From Streptomyces tateyamensis (lineage in GTDB: Bacteria > Actinomycetota > Actinomycetes > Streptomycetales > Streptomycetaceae), in the NCBI RefSeq assembly GCF_003205575.1, contig NZ_PYBW01000068.1, positions 1 to 57,225 on the forward strand: a DNA stretch of 57,225 bases, written 5' to 3'. Made by a program: the position numbers and the translations under genes. The notes under the pieces are model-generated. The model worked only from the letters and a program-made list of their open reading frames with translations, was not told the origin of the DNA and made no database searches. Shown here piece after piece: positions 51,268 to 57,225 of this stretch. Within the stretch, counting starts at the first letter, position 1; every line of letters begins with the position of its first letter.

Positions 51268-51342
51268 CTACCACCCCGCCTTCGGGGCAAACGGGCGTGA
51301 GGCAGGTGCGCCGTAAGGGCGCGACGCCGTACGCTGGAGCAC
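51268..51342 (-). CDS. Possible 24-aa leader peptide before the Rep-like gene
   Basis: A GTG at 51342 follows GGGGAAGG after the 41-bp repeat on the minus strand and encodes MLQRTASRPYGAPASRPFAP plus four residues, ending 3 bp before the Rep-like ATG. The close stop-to-start spacing suggests translational coupling or attenuation. It has no protein family and could be non-coding. Confidence 0.35.
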   Translation of the reverse strand: MLQRTASRPYGAPASRPFAPKAGW

Positions 51343-51365
51343 GTTGGTCCTTCCCCGGTGCGTAT

Positions 51366-51406
51366 GGGCTGCAACCCTGCACCGTGGTCGATCGTCGTGG
51401 ATGGGC
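51366..51406 (-). repeat. 41-bp leader repeat, copy 1 (faces the Rep/mobilisation arm)
   Basis: This is an exact inverted copy of 52350-52390. Read leftward it begins GCCCATCCACGACG and ends GGGTTGCAGCCC, and a ribosome site and GTG follow after ~15-25 bases. The position just ahead of a translation start suggests either an operator or a 5'-leader RNA element. Confidence 0.9.
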
Positions 51407-51421
51407 GGTTTTGGACCTTTC

Positions 51422-51452
51422 AGGCCCTCGGTGTTGGTAGCACCGGGGGCCT
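51422..51452. other. Hairpin in the switch region
   Basis: AGGCCCTCGGTG (51422-51433) pairs with CACCGGGGGCCT (51441-51452) with one mismatch and a 7-base loop. On the plus strand TTTT follows eight bases later. It lies between the leftward leader repeat and the rightward repressor promoter, so it may be an attenuator or insulator. Nothing else is recognised in the rest of 51453-51500. Confidence 0.4.
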
Positions 51453-51502
51453 TCGGCCTTTTCGGGGCGAGCGGCAGGCAGCCTCCCGCAATGCGGTTCG
51501 GC

Positions 51503-51531
51503 TTGACAATCCTTTCACCGTGCATCATCAT
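51503..51531 (+). promoter_or_regulatory. Candidate promoter of the XRE repressor gene
   Basis: TTGACA at 51503-51508, a perfect -35 consensus, is followed after 17 bp by CATCAT at 51526-51531. The repressor gene starts 57 bp further on. Perfect -35 boxes are rare by chance in this GC-rich DNA. Confidence 0.5.
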
Positions 51532-51587
51532 GGCACCCCGGCGGCCGTTATGCAAGTCGCCTCGGAAATGGATGCGAGGTGAATCGA

Positions 51588-52178
51588 GTGCCTGAGCAGG
51601 ACAAGGCAGCGGAGGGCTCCTCCGACGAGCCGGTGAAGGAGGAGCCGGGAGGCAGTGCGACTGGCGAGGCCACCGTCGCCGGCTTGAGCGAGGAGAACGC
51701 CGCCGAACGGGTCCGGCTGGAGCGCGAGCGCCGCGGCTGGAGCACCGGCGAGCTGGCCAAGCGAATGACCGAGGCCGGCTACCCGATCAACCAGTCCTCG
51801 GTCTGGCGCATCGAGAGCGGCGAACCGCGGCGGCGGATCAACCTCAACGAGGCGATCGGCTTCGCCAAGGTCTTCGACCTGTCCTTGGAAGACTTCCTCG
51901 GCCCGTCGACCTCTCCCGAAGAGAAGATCATGCAGGAACTCGCCGAACACGTGGTCCAGGGCTACCGCCTGGCCGCGCAGGGTGCCGAGTTCACGACCAA
52001 AGCCCTGGCCGCCGCCGAGAAGTACTGCCAGGACTTCCCTCACAACCGCAAGCGGCTGCGCGGGAAGATCGCGATCGGCCTCTCCTTCGAGTACCGCAGA
52101 TACGCTCCGACGCCGCTGGTCCAGGAGTTCCTCAAGGGCGGCAAGATGCCAGCCGAGCCGGTTCACACGGACGAGTGA
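51588..52178 (+). CDS. XRE-family repressor of the element's switch
   Basis: The product is 196 aa from a GTG at 51588 with GAGGTGA six bases upstream; a GTG at 51579 would add three residues and overlap that site. Residues ~40-105 form an XRE helix-turn-helix (ERVRLERERRGWSTGELAKR, MTEAGYPINQSSVWRIESGE, PRRRINLNEAIGFAKVFD). Residues ~115-185 are helical (EEKIMQELAEHVVQGYRLAA). It is flanked by inverted copies of the 41-bp repeat, with the Rep/mobilisation arm to the left and the RDF arm to the right, the layout of a phage-type repressor. Confidence 0.82.
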   Translation: MPEQDKAAEGSSDEPVKEEPGGSATGEATVAGLSEENAAERVRLERERRGWSTGELAKRMTEAGYPINQSSVWRIESGEPRRRINLNEAIGFAKVFDLSLEDFLGPSTSPEEKIMQELAEHVVQGYRLAAQGAEFTTKALAAAEKYCQDFPHNRKRLRGKIAIGLSFEYRRYAPTPLVQEFLKGGKMPAEPVHTDE

Positions 52179-52349
52179 CCTGGCCGGGCCCGTCGCCCGG
52201 GACACTGTCGGCCGTTACGAGGCCGCTCAAGATCTTTTTTGGAAAACGGCCGGGACCGCTCCTACCGTGCTCACAAGCCCGACCAGCCGTTTGGCGCGGC
52301 CGGGATCCAGAGCTAACGTCACACCCCACGCGGCCACCAACCGCGCAAT

Positions 52350-52390
52350 GCCCATCCACGACGATCGACCACGGTGCAGGGTTGCAGCCC
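52350..52390 (+). repeat. 41-bp leader repeat, copy 2 (faces the RDF arm)
   Basis: It is the exact reverse complement of 51366-51406, with GGGGAGGGA and an ATG 11-25 bases downstream. Upstream, TAACGT near 52312 could be a -10 box, which would place the repeat inside the transcript leader. The 52179-52349 stretch otherwise shows no gene. Confidence 0.9.
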
Positions 52391-52414
52391 GCCAGCCACC
52401 GGGGAGGGACCCGC

Positions 52415-52528
52415 ATGCCGCCCCAGCAACACGCAGTCGCAGCCCGCGGCTCCTGCCAAGCCGCCGCCGCGCGGTTCGTATCGGGCTCCGCCGCGACCGC
52501 CCCCAGCGCCTCCCCCAGACCCATCTGA
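52415..52528 (+). CDS. Possible 37-aa peptide after repeat copy 2
   Basis: ATG at 52415 follows GGGGAGGGA by six bases and gives 37 residues starting MPPQQHAVAARGSCQAAAAR. The placement after repeat copy 2 is like that of the other two genes that follow this repeat, but the sequence is low-complexity and may not be a real protein. Confidence 0.3.
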   Translation: MPPQQHAVAARGSCQAAAARFVSGSAATAPSASPRPI

Positions 52529-52704
52529 CGGGTCTGTCCCCAGCTGCCCGTCCGCACCCCGCAGGCCACCTGCGCTGGACGCCGACGCAGCTTCTCCGCC
52601 GTGCCGCCGCGACAGATCGCGGCCAGTCCGGCTCCCGCGATCTCGATGCTGACGTCCGATCGCCGTCTTCTCGCTCCCAATCGGGAGCCACCCTCTCGCC
52701 AACC

Positions 52705-52747
52705 GCCCATCCACGACGTCGCCATGCGGTAGCCCGGGTTGCAGCCC
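52705..52747 (+). repeat. Leader repeat, copy 3 (degenerate, directly before the RDF gene)
   Basis: It shares GCCCATCCACGACG (52705-52718) and GGGTTGCAGCCC (52736-52747) with copies 1 and 2. The middle is different and two bases longer. Both conserved blocks and their order are kept, with AGAGGAG and the RDF ATG following. GCTCCC-AATC-GGGAGC lies just upstream at ~52672-52687. Confidence 0.8.
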
Positions 52748-52771
52748 GCCGGCCACCGCAAGAGGAGCCGT

Positions 52772-53611
52772 ATGCCCCAGCTGTCCCTCAGCACTGCCCA
52801 GCCGGACGCCCGCTCTGCAGTCATCCACCTGAAGGCCCTTCAGGCCCCAGCGGTAGTCACTCGGTCTGTACCGACCACTACCAGCCTCCTTCGCTCCAGC
52901 CATGTGATCGACGGATCGCTCGCAACGCTCCATGAGCGGAAGTCCTCCGGTGACAAGGGCACCCGCAAGCGGGTTGACCCCTCGGTAGCTCTGGACGTCT
53001 GCGCGCCCAACGACGCAGTCGTGGGCCGCTTCCACACCGGCCGCCGGACCGACAACCGCCCTGAGTCGCTGCCCAACTGGCGGGTCTCCAGCACCACCCC
53101 GGAGACCGCTGCAGCAGTCTTTCAACTCCTCGGCGGCACACAGGCCGACGACTGGGCCCAGGGGGTAGTGACCGGTTCGCCTGCGGTTCGCATTGTCCTC
53201 GACGGCGCGGACTCCGTCGCGACCGAGATGCGGTTGTGGGGACCGAAGGGGCTCGTCCACCACTGCGACGGTGCCCTGTTCCTGTCGCCGACCGAGGTGC
53301 GGGGGGCTCCATGCGGTTGCCCAAGCTCCTCCGAGGAGCGGGCCGCGCTGGCCAAGATGCTCAAGGCCCCCCAGCCCGAGACCACCGTGACCTTCCGCCT
53401 GGCGGGGCACTACGGCCTCGGACGGTTCGAGTTCAGTTCGCCCTCCCGGATACTCGCCGACGAAACCTCCGAGATCCGTGCCCAGCTCGCCGGCATCGTG
53501 GGCGAAGCGCTCTGCGAACTCGCGCTCGAACTCGTCACGGTCACGGTAGCCGGTGGCGTCGAAGTCTCCTTCCGGAAACCGACGTTGAAGGTCATCGGAC
53601 CGTGGAGCTAA
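52772..53611 (+). CDS. Recombination directionality factor (phiC31 gp3-like)
   Basis: The product is 279 aa from the ATG at 52772 with AGAGGAG upstream. The pattern fits the gp3-type RDF family of actinophages and integrative elements: NWRVSSTTPETAAAVFQLLG then GTQADDWA, EMRLWGPKGLVHHCDG (C165-D-G), GAPCGCPSSSEERAALAKML (C181, C183), and TVTFRLAGHYGLGRFEFSS. With a phiC31-like integrase such a protein binds Int and permits attL x attR recombination, that is, excision. It is under repeat copy 3, so the same switch is expected to control it. Confidence 0.78.
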   Translation: MPQLSLSTAQPDARSAVIHLKALQAPAVVTRSVPTTTSLLRSSHVIDGSLATLHERKSSGDKGTRKRVDPSVALDVCAPNDAVVGRFHTGRRTDNRPESLPNWRVSSTTPETAAAVFQLLGGTQADDWAQGVVTGSPAVRIVLDGADSVATEMRLWGPKGLVHHCDGALFLSPTEVRGAPCGCPSSSEERAALAKMLKAPQPETTVTFRLAGHYGLGRFEFSSPSRILADETSEIRAQLAGIVGEALCELALELVTVTVAGGVEVSFRKPTLKVIGPWS

Positions 53612-53718
53612 GGCTGGACTGACAAGCTCCGACCGGGGCTGGCTCGCCTGTCTGCCAATTCGCACCCCACGTCGAGCGCCGTCCGGCACCCTGGCGTCAC
53701 CGCCCGCAGAACGCCCAG

Positions 53719-53871
53719 GTGCCGGACGGCGCCTCCTTCCGCCTGGTGGTAACCCGTGGGGGCCATGGCCGGGAGCGGTCGGACGACCTCGCCTGCGACG
53801 AGGGCATGGACCCCGAGGTGGGCCTCCTGGACTGCTACCTCGGCGGGCTGGCGAGGGCACCCAGACGCTGA
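53719..53871 (+). CDS. Possible 50-aa small protein
   Basis: From a GTG at 53719 the frame reads MPDGASFRLVVTRGGHGRER, then SDDLACDEGMDPEVGLLDCY, and stops at 53871. The amino acid composition looks protein-like and the same frame is open upstream to 53624, but no good start or ribosome site is present. It may be a short gene or a remnant. Confidence 0.3.
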   Translation: MPDGASFRLVVTRGGHGRERSDDLACDEGMDPEVGLLDCYLGGLARAPRR

Positions 53872-53896
53872 GGCCGCGCCCCCTCGATCGGTCCCA

Positions 53897-55003
53897 CTAC
53901 TTCCACTCCACACCCGTCACCGACAGCTTCGTCGCTCCGTACGCCTCCGAGGAGAGCACCGTTGCGGGACCGCCCCCTTGCGGCACTTCCACGACGGCTG
54001 GCACGGACCACACCTCCTCGATGCTGGACCACTTGCGGCCCCGTCCCAGCAGCGCGTCGGTGTCGCCGTCGGGCTCGATCCAGTTGGCCGGCGTCCGGCC
54101 CCGGTCCAGGTAGGTGCCCTCCAGCGTGCAGGTGACGAGGGAGCCGCCGTCCTTCAGCCGAAACGTCGGCAGCGCGTTTGTCAGCGAACGGAACGAGAGG
54201 CTGCGCTCGAGCACCTTCTGGTCCCATCCGTTGAAGTAGTCCACCAGGCCGCTAGTGAAGTCGCCTCGTTCGAAGTCGGCGCTCTCCGGCTTCCCGGCCG
54301 GCACGGTGAAGCTCAGGTACTGGGCATAGCGCCCGCACACACCGGCGTCCGTCTCCGCAGTCGGCGACAGCTCCACACCTCCCGACGCTCCGCGGGCCAG
54401 GGCCGGCATTACCGTCGGCCGCACGGAGCGTTGGCCCGGCGCCGGTGTCGAAGAGGGGGCGTCGGTCGGAGCCGTCGTCGACGGCGCCTCGGTCACCACC
54501 CAAGTGGCCACGACCGCCTTCCACTCCCCGCCTGCCCGGTCGCGCGTGAAGAAGGTCAGGGTGGAACTGCGGTCCGTTTCCCGTCCCTCCGTCTTGCTCA
54601 GGACGGCGAAGCTCTGCGGCTCTCCGGAGCCGGTCCGCGGGATCAGGTACACCGGGCGGACAGGCCGGATCGGCTCGTTCTTGGTCCCGTTGGCCTGATG
54701 CAGTTGCGCCTCGGCCCGGTTCTCCTTGAGCAGCTGCCCGTCCTCCACCCGGGCGAGCGCCTCGGTATCGCCCTTCTCGGTGGCCGCCTGCCTCTCCCGG
54801 ACGTACCGCTCGAAAACCTGCTGAGCCTGCGCCTCGGTGAACGACGGTGTCGCACTGGCCGTGGCGCTGCCCGAGGCGCCGGAGGCGGAAGACACCGGAG
54901 CCGTCCCGGACCCGCTCCCGGAAGTACAGCCGGCCACGCCCATCGTGAGGAGAGCGGCGGCCCCCAGTGCGCTCCAGCCCCGCGCCTGCTTCCGTGTGAT
55001 CAC
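53897..55003 (-). CDS. Secreted lipoprotein of unknown function
   Basis: The product is 368 aa from a GTG at 55003 with GAGGGGGG upstream. The signal peptide ends in a lipobox (LTMGVAGC, Cys26). A Ser/Ala/Thr-rich linker follows, then a helical segment (TEAQAQQVFERYVRERQAAT) resembling extracellular DUF-type domains and a beta-rich C-terminal half with two cysteines (GVCGRY, LVTCTLEG). It lies between the RDF and integrase genes. A surface role such as entry exclusion is conceivable but not shown. Confidence 0.75.
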   Translation of the reverse strand: MITRKQARGWSALGAAALLTMGVAGCTSGSGSGTAPVSSASGASGSATASATPSFTEAQAQQVFERYVRERQAATEKGDTEALARVEDGQLLKENRAEAQLHQANGTKNEPIRPVRPVYLIPRTGSGEPQSFAVLSKTEGRETDRSSTLTFFTRDRAGGEWKAVVATWVVTEAPSTTAPTDAPSSTPAPGQRSVRPTVMPALARGASGGVELSPTAETDAGVCGRYAQYLSFTVPAGKPESADFERGDFTSGLVDYFNGWDQKVLERSLSFRSLTNALPTFRLKDGGSLVTCTLEGTYLDRGRTPANWIEPDGDTDALLGRGRKWSSIEEVWSVPAVVEVPQGGGPATVLSSEAYGATKLSVTGVEWK

Positions 55004-55124
55004 GGCGGTTCCCCCCTCTGGTCCATCAATCCGATCGGAGGGATCGTATTGGGTCCGGCTGGGGCCCTGGCCCTGACACCGGCTCCCTGGGTAGCAGTGG
55101 GGCGAATCGACCCGCTCTTGTCGC

Positions 55125-55156
55125 GCAGGTCCCGGACATCGTTGTCCGGGACCTGC
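55125..55156 (-). terminator. Terminator of the integrase gene
   Basis: GCAGGTCCCGGACA (55125-55138) pairs perfectly with TGTCCGGGACCTGC (55143-55156) around a 4-base loop, 18 bp after the integrase stop on the minus strand. Confidence 0.82.
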
Positions 55157-55174
55157 TTCACCTACTGGCAACCG

Positions 55175-56917
55175 TCACAGCGCGCGCTGCCCGCCGTCTT
55201 CCGCCGTTTCCTGCCGCTTGGCGAAGTCGATATTCACCCGCTCATGCACCGGCCCTCGTCCGCCCCGCTCCTTGGACTTGGACACGGTGATCCGGTCCAC
55301 GAAGAGCTTGACGAACTTTCGGCGCTCATCGAGCGGTGCGCTGTTCCACCACGAACCCGGGCCGATCGGGTCGACCTCCGGGTCCTCGGGCAGCCACTCG
55401 GCGATGGGGATCACTGGGGTCGCAGCTTCCTCCAGGACCGCGATCCGCGCCTCGGCGGCCTCCAGGAGATTCAGCAGCGCGGACTCTTCCGCGATGAACC
55501 TCCGCCGGCCGATGTCCCCTCGGAAGCCGCCTGCCTTGCGGTCGTCGTACAGCTCTTCCAGTGCCCTCACGGCGTCGGCGCGCTCCGCGACCAAGGTCGC
55601 GCGCTCACGGGACCGTTCAGGCGACTCATTGGCGACGCCGAACCTGCGTGTTGCTTCAGCGAGAACCGCCAGAGCCTCGTGGTCATGCTCGACCTCCCGC
55701 AGCAGGGCGAAGATGCTTCGTCCCACGTGGTCATCCAGTGCCGCCTGGCTGATGGTGCAGTCTCCGGTGTGCTGACCCGGCAGGACCTTGCGCCGGCGGC
55801 AGCGGTACGACCGCTTCACCGGTTTGGCGTCCGCGTGGGAGGTCTTCACGGCTCCGCACTCGCAGAACAGGACTCCCATGGCGGACAGCAGGGATTCACC
55901 CCGCGAGAGGCCCTTTCCGCGCCCTCGCCCGTCGAGCCACTCCTGCAGCTCGTGCCAGTCCTCCGGCGGGATGATCGCCTCGTAGATCTGGAGCGGGAGC
56001 ATCGTCTCGGGGTCCCGGAGGATGCGATAGGTCTCGATCTGGCTTGTCGTCTTGCCGTCTTCCCGGACCTTGTACACGGGCACGGCGGCGAATCCGGCGA
56101 TCCGCGGGTCCCTGAGAATGCGCTTGACTGTCTTCGTGTCCCATGCGCTGTCCTTCGTCTTCTTGCCGTAGGTCGCGCCGCGCGTAGGGACGATGACCTC
56201 GTTGTTCATGCTGTTGACGATCCCGCCCAGCGAACCGGGGTGACGGCGGCGCTTGGGGTCGTACGGCGCGTCCTTGTGCTTCTTGATCGTCGCCCAGATG
56301 TCGCGGATGACCTCTGGCTCGTTCACGGTGTGCACGAGGGTCTGGATGACGATCGGCCGACCGTCCGCCGTGAGCCTGGTCTCGGCCTTCAGCTCGAAGC
56401 CGTACGGCGCTTTGCCACCGACGTACCCGCCCAGCTCGCGGGCCGTGGCCTTGGCGCCCCGGACGGCCACGCTCTTGTTCTTGCTCTCGTTGTGGGCCTG
56501 GTCCAGGCGCATGAACATGTGGATCAGGTCCACGAGGTTGCCCTTGCGGAACTCTCCCTCGGTGACGCTGACAATGGTCACGCCGAGGTTCAGCAGCTCG
56601 ACGACGACCGGGATCGCGTCGAGCGGATCGAGCCGCGAGAGACGGCTGATGTAGTAGACGATCAGCAGGTTGATCCGGCCTGCCCGGCAGTCCTGCAACA
56701 GCTTCTCGAACTCCGGGCGCTCGACCCCGGTGAATGCCGAGATGCCGAGGTCTTCGTAGTACGTGACCGACTTGGCATCCCGTCGCTTGGCCTCCGCCGT
56801 ACCCAGTTCACGCTGGGTCGTGGTGGACGCCTCGCTCGCGTTCTCCCGCGCGTCGGACTGGCGCGCGTAGACGGCCGCGTGGACGTCCATGCCGGTGATC
56901 ACTGCTGGTGCGGACAT
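55175..56917 (-). CDS. int: phiC31-family large serine integrase
   Basis: The product is 580 aa from the ATG at 56917. An ATG at 56890 (MDVHAAVYARQS) would place the catalytic serine at residue 12, as in phiC31 Int; a third ATG at 56950 lies in attR. The catalytic domain has VYARQS (Ser21 here), YYEDLGISAFTGVERPEFEK and VYYISRLSRLDPLDAIPVV. The recombinase domain has RELGGYVGGKAPYGFELKAE and RILRDPRIAGFAAVPVY. The zinc ribbon has FCECGA and YRCRRRK plus GDCTIS. A coiled coil (LEELYDDRKAGGFRGDIGRR) and WWNSAPLDERRKFVKLFVD follow. Similarity to phiC31 Int runs the whole length. Only 40 bp separate its start from the right junction. Confidence 0.96.
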   Translation of the reverse strand: MSAPAVITGMDVHAAVYARQSDARENASEASTTTQRELGTAEAKRRDAKSVTYYEDLGISAFTGVERPEFEKLLQDCRAGRINLLIVYYISRLSRLDPLDAIPVVVELLNLGVTIVSVTEGEFRKGNLVDLIHMFMRLDQAHNESKNKSVAVRGAKATARELGGYVGGKAPYGFELKAETRLTADGRPIVIQTLVHTVNEPEVIRDIWATIKKHKDAPYDPKRRRHPGSLGGIVNSMNNEVIVPTRGATYGKKTKDSAWDTKTVKRILRDPRIAGFAAVPVYKVREDGKTTSQIETYRILRDPETMLPLQIYEAIIPPEDWHELQEWLDGRGRGKGLSRGESLLSAMGVLFCECGAVKTSHADAKPVKRSYRCRRRKVLPGQHTGDCTISQAALDDHVGRSIFALLREVEHDHEALAVLAEATRRFGVANESPERSRERATLVAERADAVRALEELYDDRKAGGFRGDIGRRRFIAEESALLNLLEAAEARIAVLEEAATPVIPIAEWLPEDPEVDPIGPGSWWNSAPLDERRKFVKLFVDRITVSKSKERGGRGPVHERVNIDFAKRQETAEDGGQRAL

Positions 56918-56930
56918 GAAAGCTGATGGT

Positions 56931-56980
56931 ACTAGTCCCCTAACTGACATAACCCAAGGGCACCCCCTGGCACCCGCACC
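56931..56980. other. attR (left arm of attP plus host half-site)
   Basis: The arm ACTAGTCCCCTAACTG (56931-56946), a 9-bp gap and AA (56956-56957) are followed by host pirin sequence starting GGGCACCCCCTGGCACC. On the reverse strand this host part matches the phiC31 attB half GGTGCCAGGG(C/G)GTGCCC followed by TT. Confidence 0.9.
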
Positions 56981-57225
56981 GCGGCTTCGAGACCGTCACC
57001 TACATCATCGACGGCACCTTCATCCACCAGGACTCGCACGGCGGCGGCGGCACCATCACCGACGGCGACACCCAGTGGATGACGGCCGGCTCCGGGCTGC
57101 TGCACATCGAGACCCCGCCGGAGTCGCTGGTGATGTCCGGCGGCCTCTTCCACGGCCTGCAGCTGTGGGTCAACCTGCCCGCCTCGGACAAGATGATCGC
57201 GCCCAAGTACCAGGACATCCGCGGC
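56956..57225 (+). pseudogene. pirA: Host pirin gene, 3' fragment (continues beyond the window)
   Basis: In frame with the 5' fragment, this stretch encodes residues 76-165: KGTPWHPHRGFETVTYIIDG, then the metal-ligand region GSGLLHIETP, ending at QDIRG at the window edge. It differs from the element-borne pirin at only two residues in 90 (T for V, S for A). Without its 5' end and start codon it cannot be translated as a pirin while the element is inserted. Precise excision would restore the gene. Confidence 0.95.

Larger units (their letters stand above)
9427..56957. mobile_element. ~47.5-kb integrative mobilizable element in pirA (phiC31 attB position)
   Basis: The two halves of host pirin flank this segment, and both junctions share only the AA crossover dinucleotide (9427-9428 and 56956-56957). 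It carries a serine integrase at the right end, an RDF candidate, a repressor switch, a relaxase/MobC module and replication-like genes. Cargo comprises a replacement pirin, the pPIWI-RE and Type ISP defence systems, and an aminoacyl-tRNA-synthetase-rich cluster. No phage structural genes, TraB/FtsK pump or type IV secretion genes are seen. It is therefore classed as mobilizable rather than self-conjugative. Confidence 0.93.

Noticed and set aside
53756..56926. A 1056-codon open frame on the plus strand
   Set aside because: It lies opposite the integrase and lipoprotein genes, has Pro/Arg/Leu-rich composition and no domain; it results from high GC at third positions.
9427..56957. Interpretation as a prophage
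   Set aside because: Integrase, RDF and repressor are phage-like, but no capsid, portal, terminase, tail or lysis genes are present, while relaxase and MobC are.
1..57225. tRNA, rRNA or CRISPR arrays
   Set aside because: No cloverleaf, rRNA segment or regularly spaced repeat array was noticed; the target gene is pirin, not a tRNA.

Overview
The window is high-GC actinobacterial DNA, most likely Streptomyces or Kitasatospora (Streptomycetaceae). It has strong G/C third positions, GTG starts, a leaderless gene, and a conserved host set of M18 aminopeptidase, FadE5-type acyl-CoA dehydrogenase, SseB-like protein and pirin. The host chromosome is seen at both edges: 1-9428 on the left and 56956-57225 on the right.

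The main feature is a ~47.5 kb integrated element, 9427-56957, that splits the host pirin gene (pirA). A phiC31-family serine integrase lies at the right end. The reconstructed 52-bp attP is a near-perfect dyad, two 16-bp arms with 9-bp gaps around a central AA. It has the architecture I recall for phiC31 attP, and the insertion is at the phiC31 attB position inside pirin. The first gene of the element is a complete pirin (9523-10488) that matches the interrupted host pirin at 158 of 165 comparable residues. It sits just downstream of the captured host pirin promoter, and its own attB-equivalent region is strongly recoded.

Layout of the element, left to right. (a) attL, replacement pirin, and hypothetical genes including one with a 44-bp palindrome inside its coding sequence (9.4-13.6 kb). 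(b) A defence island (13.8-27.5 kb): a large XRE regulator, the three-gene pPIWI-RE system (REase, DinG-like helicase, pPIWI-RE protein), and facing it a single-chain Type ISP restriction-modification enzyme. (c) A 27.8-45.0 kb block that looks like a specialised-metabolite or modification cluster: three class I/II aminoacyl-tRNA synthetase homologues (ProRS, TyrRS, TrpRS-like), a radical SAM enzyme with a CX14CX2C motif, a TrpD-like phosphoribosyltransferase, a zinc dehydrogenase, a HAD phosphatase, two glycosyltransferases, two methyltransferases, an ARMT1/DUF89-like phosphatase and an XRE-NB-ARC-WD40 regulator. (d) A mobilisation and replication module (45.1-51.3 kb): relaxase, MobC, candidate oriT hairpins, DUF2637 membrane protein, DnaC-like ATPase and a Rep-like protein. 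(e) A phage-like switch (51.3-53.6 kb): an XRE repressor flanked by inverted copies of an exact 41-bp leader repeat, with a third degenerate copy in front of a phiC31-gp3-like recombination directionality factor. (f) A lipoprotein and the integrase.

No TraB/FtsK translocase, type IV secretion genes or virion genes are visible, so the element is best described as an integrative mobilizable element carrying defence and biosynthetic cargo. The likely logic is this. The switch repressor holds the Rep/mobilisation arm and the RDF arm silent. The integrase has almost no upstream DNA inside the integrated element and may gain a promoter from the left end only when the element is circular. The pirin copy removes the cost of insertion. 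Functions are inferred from sequence motifs and remembered family knowledge; no database search was run.
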